NCBI GenBank assembly: GCA_030425205.1
Contig: JAUIAP010000003.1
Coordinates: 124,001-188,000 of the forward strand
DNA length: 64,000 nucleotides
DNA from: Anaerolineae bacterium
GTDB lineage: Bacteria > Chloroflexota > Anaerolineae > Promineifilales > Promineifilaceae
Direction: 5' to 3'
The notes beneath the pieces were generated by a model. That model had not been told where the DNA came from. It made no database searches and saw only the letters and a list, made by a program, of their open reading frames with translations. Position 1 is the first letter of the stretch, and the number at the start of each line of letters is the position of its first letter. This document shows, piece by piece, positions 1-10,136 of the stretch. The position numbers and the translations under genes are program-made.

Positions 1-74
1 GCGTGTGGCAATGATTTACGACTTTTTCGTGAATTTTTTCTACACGCCCCGTCCCTAAAGATACGATATGTAAT
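1..74. repeat. 3'-flanking intergenic hairpin downstream of tpx
   Basis: This short stretch holds no gene. The outer words GCGTGT near position 1 and ACACGC near 42 can pair around an A/T-rich loop. The phrase ACACGCCCCGTCCCTA at 42-57 recurs almost exactly at 39388-39403 (ACACGCCCCATCCCTA), where it abuts the stop codon of the yigZ-type gene. It therefore looks like one copy of a dispersed 3'-end element. Confidence 0.4.
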
Positions 75-590
75 CTAACCCGCTAACTCACCTAACTTGG
101 CAAGTGCTGCGTCATAATCGGGAAATTGGGCAATTTCGGGAATGTACTCCGTGTAGGCAACCGTATCATCCGCATCGATGATAATGATGGCGCGCTGCAA
201 CAGTCGCCACTCCTTAATCGCCAATCCATAATCCTGTCCAAACTGCATCGCCATGTGATCACTCACGACGTCGATGTTGCTGCAACTTTCCTGCTCGCAC
301 CAGCGTTTTTGATTAAACGGATGCTCTGCGCTGACGGTGAAAAACGCAACGCCGTCATAGTTGAGCGCCTCGTCATTAAACCGCTTTGTCTGTGCGTGGC
401 AAATCCCCGTGTCGAGCGACGGCACGACTGAGATCAAGCGGATTTTCCCCGCTGAGTCTGCCAGTGAAACGGTCTGCAAATTGTTCTTGACCAGCGCAAA
501 ATCGGGGGCCTTTGCCCCAACGTCCACATGCTCACCGATTGTGGTCAGCGGATTGCCTTTGATGGTGACACCACCTGTATTTTCTTTCAT
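75..590 (-). CDS. tpx: Thiol peroxidase (Tpx), atypical 2-Cys peroxiredoxin
   Basis: This 171-residue protein should reduce hydrogen and alkyl hydroperoxides in the cytoplasm using thioredoxin. The family block PSLDTGICHAQTKRFN places the peroxidatic cysteine at C64. C98 in RWCEQES sits where the resolving cysteine of E. coli Tpx lies (C61 and C95 there), so the disulfide pair is complete. The N-terminal thioredoxin-fold start GAKAPDFAL is also typical, and the length matches the family. An extra cysteine at C103 is not a known catalytic position. The gene stands alone, separated from the cold-shock gene by a repeat hairpin. Confidence 0.95.
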   Translation of the reverse strand: MKENTGGVTIKGNPLTTIGEHVDVGAKAPDFALVKNNLQTVSLADSAGKIRLISVVPSLDTGICHAQTKRFNDEALNYDGVAFFTVSAEHPFNQKRWCEQESCSNIDVVSDHMAMQFGQDYGLAIKEWRLLQRAIIIIDADDTVAYTEYIPEIAQFPDYDAALAKLGELAG

Positions 591-599
591 TGAGTTTCC

Positions 600-668
600 T
601 AGTGGGCTAGTTGCAAGTAGCTAGTTGCTAGTAAATTACTAACGACTAGCCACTATGCACTAGCAACT
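600..668. repeat. Iterated-word intergenic hairpin (TAGTTGC family)
   Basis: The left part contains repeated words TAGTTGC and CTAGTTGCTAGT, and the right part contains the complementary words ACTAGCCAC and ACTAGCAACT, so the element can fold into an imperfect hairpin with an AAATT-type loop. Related copies built from the same words occur at 44014-44088, 50174-50207 and 61726-61769. It lies between tpx and the cold-shock gene and probably acts at the RNA 3' end, but its function is unknown. Confidence 0.6.
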
Positions 669-671
669 TTT

Positions 672-1124
672 TTACAACGGCTCGTCGTACTCTTCAACGT
701 CCATCGCTTCCGACTTGCCACGATATTCGCCCACATTGTAGAGCAACGCCTGACCTTGTGACATGTAGCGAGGATCGTCTAACGCTTTCTTTTTGTGGAA
801 ATAGAGGCGTTCACCCCCATGATTGATAAAGCCAAATCCTTTGCGCTCGATAAACTCAATCAGCTTACCGATATATTTGCCCGTCGCAGGATCGATTTGA
901 ATTTCTGCACCGCTCAAATCATAATCGTCGGGTGCTTGCCGCGTTTCTTTGCGTCGCTCACGATTGGGGTCTGGCGCTGCCTGCGGCGCACGTTGCATCC
1001 GAAAATCTTTTAGCGAGGCTGGTTCAACGGGCAATCCCGCTTCATGCAATGCTCGCTGCATCTCAATTGTAAAGACGAATTTTTCGCCGTTCTCATTTTC
1101 TGCCCACTGATCCTTGAAGTTCAT
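672..1124 (-). CDS. Cold-shock-domain protein with N-terminal extension
   Basis: The C-terminal half, about residues 84-145, is a cold-shock fold: GKLIEFIERKGFGFI contains the RNP1-like KGFGFI and is followed by RLYFHKK, which matches the RNP2 region FxH. Single-stranded nucleic acid binding is therefore likely. The first 80 residues are charged and low in complexity, and I do not recognise them. At 150 residues it is twice the size of CspA-type proteins. It lies 64 bases downstream of gyrA on the same strand and may be cotranscribed. It could be an RNA chaperone or a regulator, and the sequence does not decide this. Confidence 0.75.
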   Translation of the reverse strand: MNFKDQWAENENGEKFVFTIEMQRALHEAGLPVEPASLKDFRMQRAPQAAPDPNRERRKETRQAPDDYDLSGAEIQIDPATGKYIGKLIEFIERKGFGFINHGGERLYFHKKKALDDPRYMSQGQALLYNVGEYRGKSEAMDVEEYDEPL

Positions 1125-1188
1125 ATTTGTCCATTGTCGCGTCGCGGCATTGATTTCTGGAAGTTCAAAAGCCCGACGACATATCGTG

Positions 1189-3690
1189 TTAAATCAAGCT
1201 CAACTGCTGCACCACTTCTTCCGCTTGTTCTGCGACAGAGGAGGTCGCACTGACAACGCCAACGACGCGATTTGTTTCGCTGATGGAAAGGTCTTTGATC
1301 GGTTTCGGCCGAACTGTGCGCTTCCCTGATACAGCCTTGCTCAGCTTTAAGCGTTTGCAAGTGTTGCGCTTCGATTTGATGTAAAGGTCTGTTTTTGCAT
1401 TCCCGACAGTCATCGCCACCACTTCATCCGCTCCTTTTAGCAGTTTGAAGTTGACAACGCCTTGACCATTGCGTTTCTGACTCGGATACTCATTCAACGG
1501 TGTCGATTTCGCAATGCCATTATCCGCAATGCTCCACACCAATGCAACGTCCTCTGCAATATCGGTCGGACTGACCGTCGCCATGCCAATGACACCTGCC
1601 GCCTCAGATTTTAACCGCATTCCACCAACTCCCCCCGCTTTTAGCCCCGATGACCTCACATCATCCTCATTAAAGCGAATCAACTGACCATCGGTTGAGG
1701 CGAGTAGTACATCATGCGCCCCGCTTGTCCACTCGACCCAGCCAAGCATATCCCCATCCGCCACACGCATCAACGTAAACGACTGGTCGCTCACGCCGGG
1801 CAGATCGTTGACGCGCACACGCTTGACCTCGCCGGCGACCGTCGCCATTGTCAGATAGCCCCCATTTTCTTCATCGGACATTACCTCTTCAGGGACGGCA
1901 ATCGCGGCGGCGAGATAGGTGTCACGGACAAAGTCGTTGCCGTCTGTCCAGTGGACGCCATGACCAATTTCGGCCGATTCTGGCAAATCATAGACAAAGC
2001 GGCTGACCGCCTCCCCGTTGGCCGCAACGGTGTACAAAATATCTTTCATGTTGGCTTCTAGCAAGAGGCGCGGCTGCTCTTTCGGCCGACCGGGAATTGA
2101 AAGCAAACGATCGTCCTGTGTGCGGGCAAGCGTGCCATCTTCCGTTGCCACGACCCAAACTTTGGCATCTTTGACAAGATCGGCCGATGTCAACACATTT
2201 TCACGCGCCTTCTCAACGATGCGTGTCCGCCGCGCATCGGCGTACTGTTCGCGCACCGTCATCAGCTCATCACGGATGACAATCCGCATCTCCTTTGGCG
2301 ACCCAAGCAACCCTTCCAACGCGCTGATCGTCTTTTTCAGCTCCTTAAACTCATCCTGCAACTTGCGCCGTTCCAACGCCGCCAGCCGTCGCAACTGCAT
2401 GTTCAAGATGGCGGTCGCCTGAATATCGCTCAATTTGAGCTTTTTCTTCAAATTGTCATGCGCCGTTTCCGTTGTGCGCGAGCGACGAATGATGTCCACA
2501 ACATCATCAAGTTTATTGAGTGCCTTGAGCAACCCCTGCACAATATGAGCGCGGTCTTGCGCCTTCTTCAAATCATATTCACTGCGCCGACGCACAATTT
2601 CAAGCCGATGTTCGAGATAGTGTCGCATCGCCTGTTTGAGCGTCAACACCTTCGGCTCGCCGTTGACCAGCGCGAGCATGATGATGCTAAACGTCGATTC
2701 AAGCGGCGTATATTTATAGAGCTTGCGCAGAATCTCTTCGGGGTCAACAGTGCGCGTCGTTTCGATCAGGATGCGCATGCCGTTGCGGTCGCTCTCGTCG
2801 CGCATATCAGTCAACCCTTCGAGCTTGCCATCGCGGTGCAGATTAGCGATCTTTTCGAGCATACTCGTTTTGTTAACGAGATAGGGTAGTTCGCTGATGA
2901 TGATACGCGACTTGTTGCGCCCGATCTGCTCGATCGTCGTGCGCGCCCGCACGCGCACGCGCCCACGTCCGCTGGCATACGCCTTGGTCAGCATGTCGGT
3001 ATCTTGATGGTGACGGAACAGCATGGCCCCCGTCGGGAAGTCTGGCCCCTTGACAAACTGCATCAAGTCGGCCACCGTGATGTCGTCCAACTTGCTCCAA
3101 TTTTCAAGCATGTAGACGAGCCCATCGACCACCTCACCCAAATTGTGTGGGGGAATGCTGGTAGACATACCGACTGCGATGCCGACTGAGCCATTGACCA
3201 ACAGGCTGGGAATAGTGGCGGGCAGCACCTGCGGCTCTTGCAAGGTGTCGTCAAAGTTGGTCCCAAAATCGACCGTGTCTTTTTCGAGATCGGTCATCAT
3301 CTCGTAGCCCGTCGGGGTCATGCGTGTTTCGGTATAACGCATGGCGGCCGCGCTATCCCCGTCGATGCTGCCAAAGTTGCCTTGCCCATCGACCAATGGA
3401 TAGCGCAGTGAGAAATCTTGCGCCATACGCACCATCGCGTCGTAGACGGCCTGATCGCCGTGTGGATGGTATTTACCCAGCACCTCACCCACGACACGCG
3501 CCGACTTTTTGAACGAGCTATTCGGCCGCATCCCCATATCGTGCATCGCATACAGCACGCGCCGCTGCACGGGCTTCATCCCGTCACGCACATCGGGCAG
3601 CGCACGCGACGTGATCACACTCATCGCGTAGCTGAGAAAAGAGTCTCGCATTTCATCGTTTATATTTATCGGCCGAATCGTTTCGCTCAT
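1189..3690 (-). CDS. gyrA: DNA gyrase subunit A (type IIA topoisomerase A subunit)
   Basis: This 833-residue protein is the DNA-cleaving subunit of gyrase. The N-terminal SYAMSVI...[14 protein letters not shown] region, the winged-helix block [20 protein letters not shown] and the active-site tyrosine Y119 in AAAMRYTE are all intact. The C-terminal third is a beta-pinwheel with a GyrA-box-like QKRNGQG, which favours gyrase over topoisomerase IV. An AGGA ribosome site precedes the ATG. Residue Q80 occupies the place of E. coli Ser83 in the quinolone-resistance region, while the aspartate equivalent to D87 (D84) is kept. gyrB is not in the window. Confidence 0.95.
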   Translation of the reverse strand: MSETIRPININDEMRDSFLSYAMSVITSRALPDVRDGMKPVQRRVLYAMHDMGMRPNSSFKKSARVVGEVLGKYHPHGDQAVYDAMVRMAQDFSLRYPLVDGQGNFGSIDGDSAAAMRYTETRMTPTGYEMMTDLEKDTVDFGTNFDDTLQEPQVLPATIPSLLVNGSVGIAVGMSTSIPPHNLGEVVDGLVYMLENWSKLDDITVADLMQFVKGPDFPTGAMLFRHHQDTDMLTKAYASGRGRVRVRARTTIEQIGRNKSRIIISELPYLVNKTSMLEKIANLHRDGKLEGLTDMRDESDRNGMRILIETTRTVDPEEILRKLYKYTPLESTFSIIMLALVNGEPKVLTLKQAMRHYLEHRLEIVRRRSEYDLKKAQDRAHIVQGLLKALNKLDDVVDIIRRSRTTETAHDNLKKKLKLSDIQATAILNMQLRRLAALERRKLQDEFKELKKTISALEGLLGSPKEMRIVIRDELMTVREQYADARRTRIVEKARENVLTSADLVKDAKVWVVATEDGTLARTQDDRLLSIPGRPKEQPRLLLEANMKDILYTVAANGEAVSRFVYDLPESAEIGHGVHWTDGNDFVRDTYLAAAIAVPEEVMSDEENGGYLTMATVAGEVKRVRVNDLPGVSDQSFTLMRVADGDMLGWVEWTSGAHDVLLASTDGQLIRFNEDDVRSSGLKAGGVGGMRLKSEAAGVIGMATVSPTDIAEDVALVWSIADNGIAKSTPLNEYPSQKRNGQGVVNFKLLKGADEVVAMTVGNAKTDLYIKSKRNTCKRLKLSKAVSGKRTVRPKPIKDLSISETNRVVGVVSATSSVAEQAEEVVQQLSLI

Positions 3691-3783
3691 CTGTGATTAT
3701 CCTGCAACAATTCCCAGCGAGCATCGCTCGCTAGAATCTGGTGGCATAAGGGCTACCTCGCCGTGTGGCGTCAAATTTATTCT

Positions 3784-3818
3784 GTGGGGGTCTCTCAACG
3801 ATCATCGAGAGCCCCCAC
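3784..3818. promoter_or_regulatory. Strong inverted repeat in the divergent gyrA/DUF4012 intergenic region
   Basis: The arms GTGGGGGTCTCTC and GAGAGCCCCCAC pair almost perfectly (one bulged base) around a short loop. The element lies between divergently transcribed genes. It is therefore not an obvious terminator for either one and may be an operator, a leader structure, or a terminator blocking read-through. Confidence 0.5.
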
Positions 3819-3954
3819 GATTTTAGCTATTTTGTTCTATGAAATCAACGTACTATACGCAATTACTAAACGTATACCGACATTGCAAAACGTGCAAATG
3901 ACAACCCGATTAAACTTTTCCCTAGACTTGACCGACAACACATCTTCTATCATC

Positions 3955-3960
3955 TATAAT
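3955..3960 (+). promoter_or_regulatory. -10 box TATAAT eight bases before the start codon
   Basis: A consensus TATAAT ends eight bases before the GTG start of the DUF4012 gene, which would give a leaderless or nearly leaderless message. The only -35 candidate, TTGACC at 3928-3933, is 21 bases away, so the upstream element is weak. Confidence 0.5.
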
Positions 3961-3967
3961 CCCGCCC

Positions 3968-5926
3968 GTGAATAATACGAAACGTCGCCGCCTCACCATT
4001 GCCCTGATCATACTGATTCCACTCTGTTTACTCACGAGTTTTTTCGCCGTCAAAGGCTGGCGACTGTATCAAATCGCACAATCCCTTCAGACAACGCAAA
4101 CGGAAATTGAGACGTTAACCGCCAATGGGTTGTCCAATGCCGATCCCGCCGCGACGGCGCAACTGGTGCGCGACGTGCGAGCAGACGTGGTCGATCTGCA
4201 AAAGGAAGCCAAGCCACTGCTATGGCTCACGCCCTATCTCGGCTGGTTGCCGCGTGTCGGGCCGTTGATGCCTGAAGCGCGCGATTATCTGCAACTGGCA
4301 GACGCAGGTACGCGGGCGGGCGACCAGCTTGCTCCGACGCTTGAGACGGGTCTGCGTTCGCTACAAGCTGGCGGCGATCCCATCGGTGTCGCGCTGAATA
4401 CATTGGCGGGTGCCACGTCTGCCTTGCAAGCGATTGAACCAGATATTGCGACCATCCAAACAGTTTGGGGTGGCTTAGCGTCAAAAGAGTCGTTGCCCTG
4501 GGCCGTGCGCCAGCTTACCCCAAAGATCGACACCTATTTACCGATTGCCGACGAGGGAATCGAGGCGGCACAGATTTTGCCGTCACTGCTGGGTGCAAAT
4601 GGTGAAAAACAGTATCTCCTGTTGATTCAAAATGATGATGAGCGACGGGCGACGGGGGGATTTGTGAGTGGTGCAGGCAGGTTGCAAGTCGCAGATGGTG
4701 CGATCATTGCGCTAGAGTTTCACTCCTCTGACTATGATTTGCAATGGCTGATTGAGAATAGTGAACTGTTCGACTGGCCGCCAGAGCCGTTGACGCGCTA
4801 TATGAATCTGCCTTATCTACTCTATCGTGATGCGAACTATTGGCCGGACTTTCCAAAATCGGCCGAAAAAATCCTCGAACTATACAAAGTTGAATATGCC
4901 AACAGCCCTGATTTTGACGGCCTGATCGCGCTCGACCAGCAGTTCGTCAGCATCTTGCTTTCGGGAACGGGTGCCGTTTACGTGCCTGAACTCGATCAGT
5001 CGGTCAGCAGCGACAATGTTATCTCCGTCATGCGCAGCGCGTGGAATCCGCCTGAGGATGTCCAACAGAATGAGCGGGGCGAATGGTTTGTCGATAGAAA
5101 GTCGTTTGTCGGCGATGTGGCGAAGGCGATTCAAGAGCGACTTCTAACCGATCCGACCCAGCTTGATGTTTTGGCGTTGGGCAGCGCAATGATTGAGTCA
5201 CTTGAGACGCGCCACATGCAAATTTATTCGGCCGATCCAACGATCGCCGCCAAACTTGCCGAACTTGGCTGGGACGGGGCAGCCCTCCCGCCTGAAGACA
5301 GCGACTATCTGCTCGTCGTGGACTCAAACATGGGCTACAACAAGGCGAATGGTGCGGTCGAGCGCGAAATTGATTATTCGGCCGATTTACAAACCAACAC
5401 AGCCAACCTTGTCGTCCAATATCGCCACACCGCCAACGCACGCAGCCAACCCTGCACGCCCAATGTGCAATATTCGATAGATATCCGCTATCGGGACATG
5501 CTCGATGCCTGTCTCTACAACTTTGTACGTGTCTATCCAGCCACCGGCAGCACGCTGATCGACGGCAGCGTTCACCCAACCGCAGGCAATCTGACCCTAA
5601 CAGAAGAGCCATTTGACGGGCAGCCATTTGTGATTGACGAATCACCCACCCACTTTGCCAACTTTTTCATCGTCAATCCCGGCACAATTCTGCAAAATAG
5701 CTACCAATATCAATTGCCCGCAAGCGTCGCGCAAAACGGCGTTTATCGCCTCATGCTGCGCAAACAAGCCGGCGCAGGCATGGAGATTGCGCGTGTCCAT
5801 GTGACTGTGCCATCTGGGTCAACCATCAATACCACAACCCCTGCCGCAACCATCAACGGCGCAACTGCAACCTTTGAGCTCGCCTTCGACCGTGATGTTG
5901 AGATCGAGGTTACTTATCGCCCCTAA
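3968..5926 (+). CDS. DUF4012 domain membrane-anchored protein
   Basis: This 652-residue protein has a basic N-terminus (NNTKRRR) followed by one membrane helix at about residues 10-30, then a long extracytoplasmic domain. The block LLLIQNDDERRATGGFVSGAG near residue 215 is the hallmark of DUF4012 proteins, which are common in Actinobacteria and Chloroflexota and have no established activity. The start is GTG, chosen because a TATAAT box sits just upstream and the basic segment precedes the helix directly. Several bacterial DUF4012 genes lie near polysaccharide functions, and here the next gene encodes a secreted glucanase, but no direct link can be shown. Confidence 0.85.
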   Translation: MNNTKRRRLTIALIILIPLCLLTSFFAVKGWRLYQIAQSLQTTQTEIETLTANGLSNADPAATAQLVRDVRADVVDLQKEAKPLLWLTPYLGWLPRVGPLMPEARDYLQLADAGTRAGDQLAPTLETGLRSLQAGGDPIGVALNTLAGATSALQAIEPDIATIQTVWGGLASKESLPWAVRQLTPKIDTYLPIADEGIEAAQILPSLLGANGEKQYLLLIQNDDERRATGGFVSGAGRLQVADGAIIALEFHSSDYDLQWLIENSELFDWPPEPLTRYMNLPYLLYRDANYWPDFPKSAEKILELYKVEYANSPDFDGLIALDQQFVSILLSGTGAVYVPELDQSVSSDNVISVMRSAWNPPEDVQQNERGEWFVDRKSFVGDVAKAIQERLLTDPTQLDVLALGSAMIESLETRHMQIYSADPTIAAKLAELGWDGAALPPEDSDYLLVVDSNMGYNKANGAVEREIDYSADLQTNTANLVVQYRHTANARSQPCTPNVQYSIDIRYRDMLDACLYNFVRVYPATGSTLIDGSVHPTAGNLTLTEEPFDGQPFVIDESPTHFANFFIVNPGTILQNSYQYQLPASVAQNGVYRLMLRKQAGAGMEIARVHVTVPSGSTINTTTPAATINGATATFELAFDRDVEIEVTYRP

Positions 5927-6193
5927 GCAAGCACCCACGACCTTAGTACCAATTTCAGCCCGCCCACTAAAAAATACTTGACATTACACCTAAAGTTGTC
6001 AACAATGTTTTGGGTCTTGAAAATTGTTAGGATGATTGGAAAGAATGAACGCTTTCCACAAGATTTTGAAACAATAAACGTATTCGGGTGGGGGAGCCAA
6101 ATCCCATCAGATTACAAAAAAGAGTATCGGAAAACAAGCGCCGCGCCGCGTCCAATTCGGCTGTCTACGCGCGGCAACTGTACTGGTGGAGAT

Positions 6194-9004
6194 ATGCTAA
6201 AAAGGATTCTTTCTACAACGCTGCTTGCGACATGCTGCCTGTTTGTCGCCCTCATTTTTCTTTCAAACCGCACAGTTCAAGGTGCAAATGGTGTGATTTA
6301 CGACGATGCGCTCGGCGCGGGGTGGAACAACTACTCTTGGAACACAACCGTCGATTTTGACAACAGCGATCCCGTCCGCATTGGCGAGCGTTCGTTGAGC
6401 GCACGCTATGAAACGGGCTGGGTCGGTCTCTATTTCGACACGAACACGCCGTTGTCATCAAGCACATTTTCAACGTTGGGCTTCTGGATTCACGGTGGCT
6501 TTGGTGGACAGACAATTCGCGTGACGTTGATCGACGAAAGCGAGAATTGGCAAACGCCTTACACGATTACACCGACTGCGAACGGCTGGACATATTACGA
6601 AATCCCCGTTTCACAGCTTGGTAATCCCGCTCATATTGGTGGGCTGGTCTTTCAGGAAGGGGCGGGCTATGCACAGGCCACCTTCTATCTCGATGATGTC
6701 AAGCTGTTTGACGAGTCGCCGCCACCGCCGACCAGCACACCACTTCCCGGAGAACCGACTCACTTTCTGAGCGTCGATGTGACCGATGAACGTCATACCA
6801 TCTCCCCTCTGATCTATGGGATGAGCTTTGCCGATGAAGAAAAATCGGCCGAACTCAACCTCCCGCTCAACCGCTGGGGGGGCAATGCCGTCACCCGCTA
6901 CAATTGGCAAAATGATTCCAGCAATCGCGCCAATGATTACTTCTACGCCAACGTCCCCAACAACAATTCAGATACGCTGCCAGTTGGATCAGGCGCAGAT
7001 CTCTTCATCGCGCAAAATCAACGCACCGACAGCACAACGTTGCTCACCGTGCCGATGATCGGTTGGACACCCAAAGATCGCGCGGAATCATGCGGTTTTA
7101 GCATCAGTAAATATGGCGCACAAGATGGGGCAGGCAGCGGAACCTACGCCGATTGTGGTAATGGGTATCAAAACGGACAGCCTATCACGATCAACGATCC
7201 GACCGACACGAGCGTGGCGATTGACGAGACGTTTGTGCAAGATTGGATGACCCATCTCAACACGCAGCATGGGGCCAATGCCGTCACACACTACAGTCTG
7301 GACAACGAGCCAATGCTATGGCATCAGACGCACCGCGATGTGCATCCTGAGCCAGTTGGCTACGATGAAATCCGCGATCTGTCCGTGCGCTACGGGGCAA
7401 CGATTAAGGCAACCGATCCAAGCGCACAGACGTTGGGGCCCGGCGTTTGGGGCTGGACAGCGTATGACTATTCGGCCGTCGATGCGGTCAGCGAGCAGTG
7501 GACGAATCCACCCGACCGCAATGCGCATGGCGGCACGCCATTTCTGCAATGGTATCTGCAAGAGATGGCTGCGCATGAACAGTCAACCGGAACACGCATT
7601 CTCGACTATCTTGACCTGCATTTTTACCCACAACAGCCGGGCGTGACGCTGCTGCCTGCGGGGGATCGGGCAACCCAGGAGCTGCGCCTGCGCTCAACCC
7701 GTGCGCTATGGGACAGCGAATATACAGATGAATCATGGATCAATACACCCATTCAGCTTGTGCCGCGCATGCAGGGATGGATCGATGCGAACTATCCCGA
7801 TACAAAGATCGCCATCACCGAATATAATTTTGGCGGGATCGAACATATCAATGGGGCGGTCACACAGGCGGAGGTATTGGGGATTTTCGGCCGAGAAGGG
7901 GTCGATCTCGCTGTCTTATGGGATGCACCCACGCTCAATCAACCCACCATAAACGCCTTCCGCGCCTATCTCAACTATGATGGCAACGGCAGCCAATTTG
8001 GTGATGTCAGTCTCGGCGCAACCACATCGCATCGAGACGACCTCTCTGTTTTCGCCGCACGCCGCAGCAGCGATGACGCGCTAACGCTCGTCGTGGTCAA
8101 TAAGTCGTTTGAAAATATCAAGGCGGAACTTGCGATGGCAGGGGTTAATGGATCGGCCGATACCTATCAATATAGCGCAGCCAACCTGAGCAACATTCAA
8201 CGTTTGGGGCTCACCCCCATCACAGATGGCGCAATTGTCGCCACGTTACCCGCCCAATCATTCACCATCCTGGTCATTGGCGGCACTGTTGCCCCGACAA
8301 CGACCCCTCCCGCGCCGACCGCAACCCCATTGCCACCCACCGCAACCAGCACGCCTCTCCCCCCGACCGCAACACCCGAACCAACCCCGACGACAATCCT
8401 TCCACCCCTGCCAACGCTCCCATCAATTTTCGTGGCGGTCGGCGAACAGACGACCAGCGGCACGGTCAACGGTGATTACACAGATACTCATGTTGATGAT
8501 GACCTACCTGAACTGCTCATCGAACAGCGCACGAACGGCGCCCCCGCCAATCGTATTAGCTATCTAGAGCATACATGGGAAATTGAACTTGAGAGTGTGG
8601 ACGGTGCGGAGTTACTGTTTTCGGCCGATACATGGCATGTATCCCAAGGGGATGGCGACAGCTTCCAATTTTCCTATTCGACCGATGGGGTGAATTTCAA
8701 CGATATGTTTGTCGTTGCCGATAACGGCAGTGCGACAAGAATCGCGTTTCCATTTCCATCAGGCATGTCGGATGGCACGCTCTACGTGCGCGTCATCGAT
8801 CTCGACCGCACGCCGGGCAATAGCGCAAATGACCAACTTTACGTTGATGAGCTGATCATTGAAGCATTTCGTACACCAACAGCCGTGCGCGTACAGCAAA
8901 TCAACACAAGTCACTACACAGCACCTTTCCTGCTAGTCGTTACATTTGGATTGCTGACACTCTCGTTGGCGGTCGTTTCAAGGCAAAGACGACGGCAGAG
9001 CTAA
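6194..9004 (+). CDS. Secreted GH44 endoglucanase/xyloglucanase with C-terminal membrane anchor
   Basis: This 936-residue enzyme should cleave beta-1,4-glucans such as carboxymethylcellulose or xyloglucan outside the cell. It has a signal peptide (residues 1-29), a jelly-roll binding domain of about 150 residues, and the GH44 catalytic module starting near ISPLIYGMSFADEE. The general acid is E372 in YSLDNEP and the nucleophile E543 in ITEYNFGG. A Thr/Pro linker follows, then a C-terminal domain and an anchor helix ending RQRRRQS. I chose the ATG at 6194 because GGTGGAG precedes it and a good signal peptide follows. The frame stays open upstream to 5978 without meaning. Confidence 0.92.
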   Translation: MLKRILSTTLLATCCLFVALIFLSNRTVQGANGVIYDDALGAGWNNYSWNTTVDFDNSDPVRIGERSLSARYETGWVGLYFDTNTPLSSSTFSTLGFWIHGGFGGQTIRVTLIDESENWQTPYTITPTANGWTYYEIPVSQLGNPAHIGGLVFQEGAGYAQATFYLDDVKLFDESPPPPTSTPLPGEPTHFLSVDVTDERHTISPLIYGMSFADEEKSAELNLPLNRWGGNAVTRYNWQNDSSNRANDYFYANVPNNNSDTLPVGSGADLFIAQNQRTDSTTLLTVPMIGWTPKDRAESCGFSISKYGAQDGAGSGTYADCGNGYQNGQPITINDPTDTSVAIDETFVQDWMTHLNTQHGANAVTHYSLDNEPMLWHQTHRDVHPEPVGYDEIRDLSVRYGATIKATDPSAQTLGPGVWGWTAYDYSAVDAVSEQWTNPPDRNAHGGTPFLQWYLQEMAAHEQSTGTRILDYLDLHFYPQQPGVTLLPAGDRATQELRLRSTRALWDSEYTDESWINTPIQLVPRMQGWIDANYPDTKIAITEYNFGGIEHINGAVTQAEVLGIFGREGVDLAVLWDAPTLNQPTINAFRAYLNYDGNGSQFGDVSLGATTSHRDDLSVFAARRSSDDALTLVVVNKSFENIKAELAMAGVNGSADTYQYSAANLSNIQRLGLTPITDGAIVATLPAQSFTILVIGGTVAPTTTPPAPTATPLPPTATSTPLPPTATPEPTPTTILPPLPTLPSIFVAVGEQTTSGTVNGDYTDTHVDDDLPELLIEQRTNGAPANRISYLEHTWEIELESVDGAELLFSADTWHVSQGDGDSFQFSYSTDGVNFNDMFVVADNGSATRIAFPFPSGMSDGTLYVRVIDLDRTPGNSANDQLYVDELIIEAFRTPTAVRVQQINTSHYTAPFLLVVTFGLLTLSLAVVSRQRRRQS

Positions 9005-9012
9005 ACAATCGA

Positions 9013-9052
9013 TGGAGCGGTTTTTGGCTCAAACAGCACTGAAACCGCTCCA
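9013..9052 (+). terminator. Hairpin after the GH44 gene
   Basis: A perfect 11-base-pair stem (TGGAGCGGTTT with AAACCGCTCCA) lies nine bases after the stop codon. No clear T-run follows, so it may act as an mRNA end protector or a weak terminator. Confidence 0.5.
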
Positions 9053-9091
9053 ATCACGTTAGAGACCATTCGATTGCAGCGGTTGCCTGTG

Positions 9092-9097
9092 TATAAT
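9092..9097 (+). promoter_or_regulatory. -10 box of moaA, probable leaderless transcript
   Basis: TATAAT ends seven bases before the moaA ATG at 9105, and no Shine-Dalgarno sequence lies between them. Transcription would begin at or next to the start codon. The -35 region (TTCGAT, 17 bases upstream) is poor. Confidence 0.5.
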
Positions 9098-9104
9098 TTG
9101 CGCA

Positions 9105-10118
9105 ATGAAACAGCTTAACGACAAATTCGGCCGACCCATCCGTGACCTGCGCATTTCCGTCATGGACAAATGCAATTTCCGTTGTCCGTACTGTATGCCC
9201 GCCGAGATATTTGGCGAGGATTACATGTTTCTCAACAACAAAGAGATGTTGAGCGACGATGAACTGGTGCGGTTGACCGAGCTGTTTGTACAGGTCGGTG
9301 TGACGAAGTTGCGTTTAACGGGCGGTGAACCCCTGCTGCGCCCTAACATCATCGACCTTGTGCGTCGTCTCGCCGCCATTCCACACATCGAAGACCTCGC
9401 CATGACAACCAACGCCTCGCATCTTCCGAAACATGCGGCAGCGTTGCGCGAGGCGGGATTACATCGCCTCACGATTAGTCTCGACTCGTTGGATGAGCAG
9501 GTGTTTCAGTCGATGAACGGTTATAAATCGACCGTTGCGGAGGTGCTGAAGGGGATAAAATCGGCCGAAAATGCCGGCTTCTCTCCCCTCAAGATCAACT
9601 GTGTGGTCAAGAAAAACGTCAACGATCACACCATCGCCGCTCTCGCCCGTCACTTCCGCGACACGCCACACATTGTGCGTTTTATCGAATATATGGATGT
9701 TGGGAATTTGAATGGATGGGTGATGGATGATGTGGTTTCGGCCGATCAGATGCAAGACATTCTCAGTGCAGAGATTCCGCTCGAACCGATTGCCCCCAAT
9801 TACGCGGGCGAAGTTGCCCGCCGCTTCCGCTATCGTGATGGATCAGGCGAAATTGGCTTTATCACCAGCGTTACAAAACCCTTCTGCGGCAACTGCACGC
9901 GCGCGCGACTTTCGGCCGCTGGCGAATACTACACCTGTCTCTTTGGACTACGCGGAACTGATTTGCGTGCCCCACTTCGTGACGGTGCATCTGATGAGGA
10001 AATTCTCGACATCATCTCTGGTGTTTGGTCACGCCGCAGCGACCGTTACTCCGAACTTCGCACCAGCTTCACAAAAATCCCGCGCAAAGGCGCAGAAATG
10101 TACCGCCTCGGTGGTTAA
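9105..10118 (+). CDS. moaA: GTP 3',8-cyclase MoaA
   Basis: This radical SAM enzyme carries out the first step of molybdenum cofactor synthesis, converting GTP to 3',8-cyclo-dihydro-GTP. The N-terminal cluster motif CNFRCPYC gives C23, C27 and C30. The C-terminal second cluster is seen in KPFCGNCTRARLS followed by YYTCLFG, and the protein ends in the functionally needed GG (EMYRLGG). The length of 337 residues is normal. Other moa and moe genes are absent from the window. The E1-like protein at 45747-46940 is not a standard MoeB. Confidence 0.96.
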   Translation: MKQLNDKFGRPIRDLRISVMDKCNFRCPYCMPAEIFGEDYMFLNNKEMLSDDELVRLTELFVQVGVTKLRLTGGEPLLRPNIIDLVRRLAAIPHIEDLAMTTNASHLPKHAAALREAGLHRLTISLDSLDEQVFQSMNGYKSTVAEVLKGIKSAENAGFSPLKINCVVKKNVNDHTIAALARHFRDTPHIVRFIEYMDVGNLNGWVMDDVVSADQMQDILSAEIPLEPIAPNYAGEVARRFRYRDGSGEIGFITSVTKPFCGNCTRARLSAAGEYYTCLFGLRGTDLRAPLRDGASDEEILDIISGVWSRRSDRYSELRTSFTKIPRKGAEMYRLGG

Positions 10119-10136
10119 CCGCGCCGTCGCGGCGTA

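Noticed and set aside
5028..5645. 205-codon antisense frame in the DUF4012 gene
   Set aside because: It is Arg/Cys-rich with no family features and lies wholly opposite a well-supported gene.
6060..6193. Riboswitch in the GH44 leader (GTGGGGGAGCCAA recalls c-di-AMP riboswitches)
   Set aside because: Other conserved parts of that riboswitch, such as GGGTGAAT and the closing helix, are absent.
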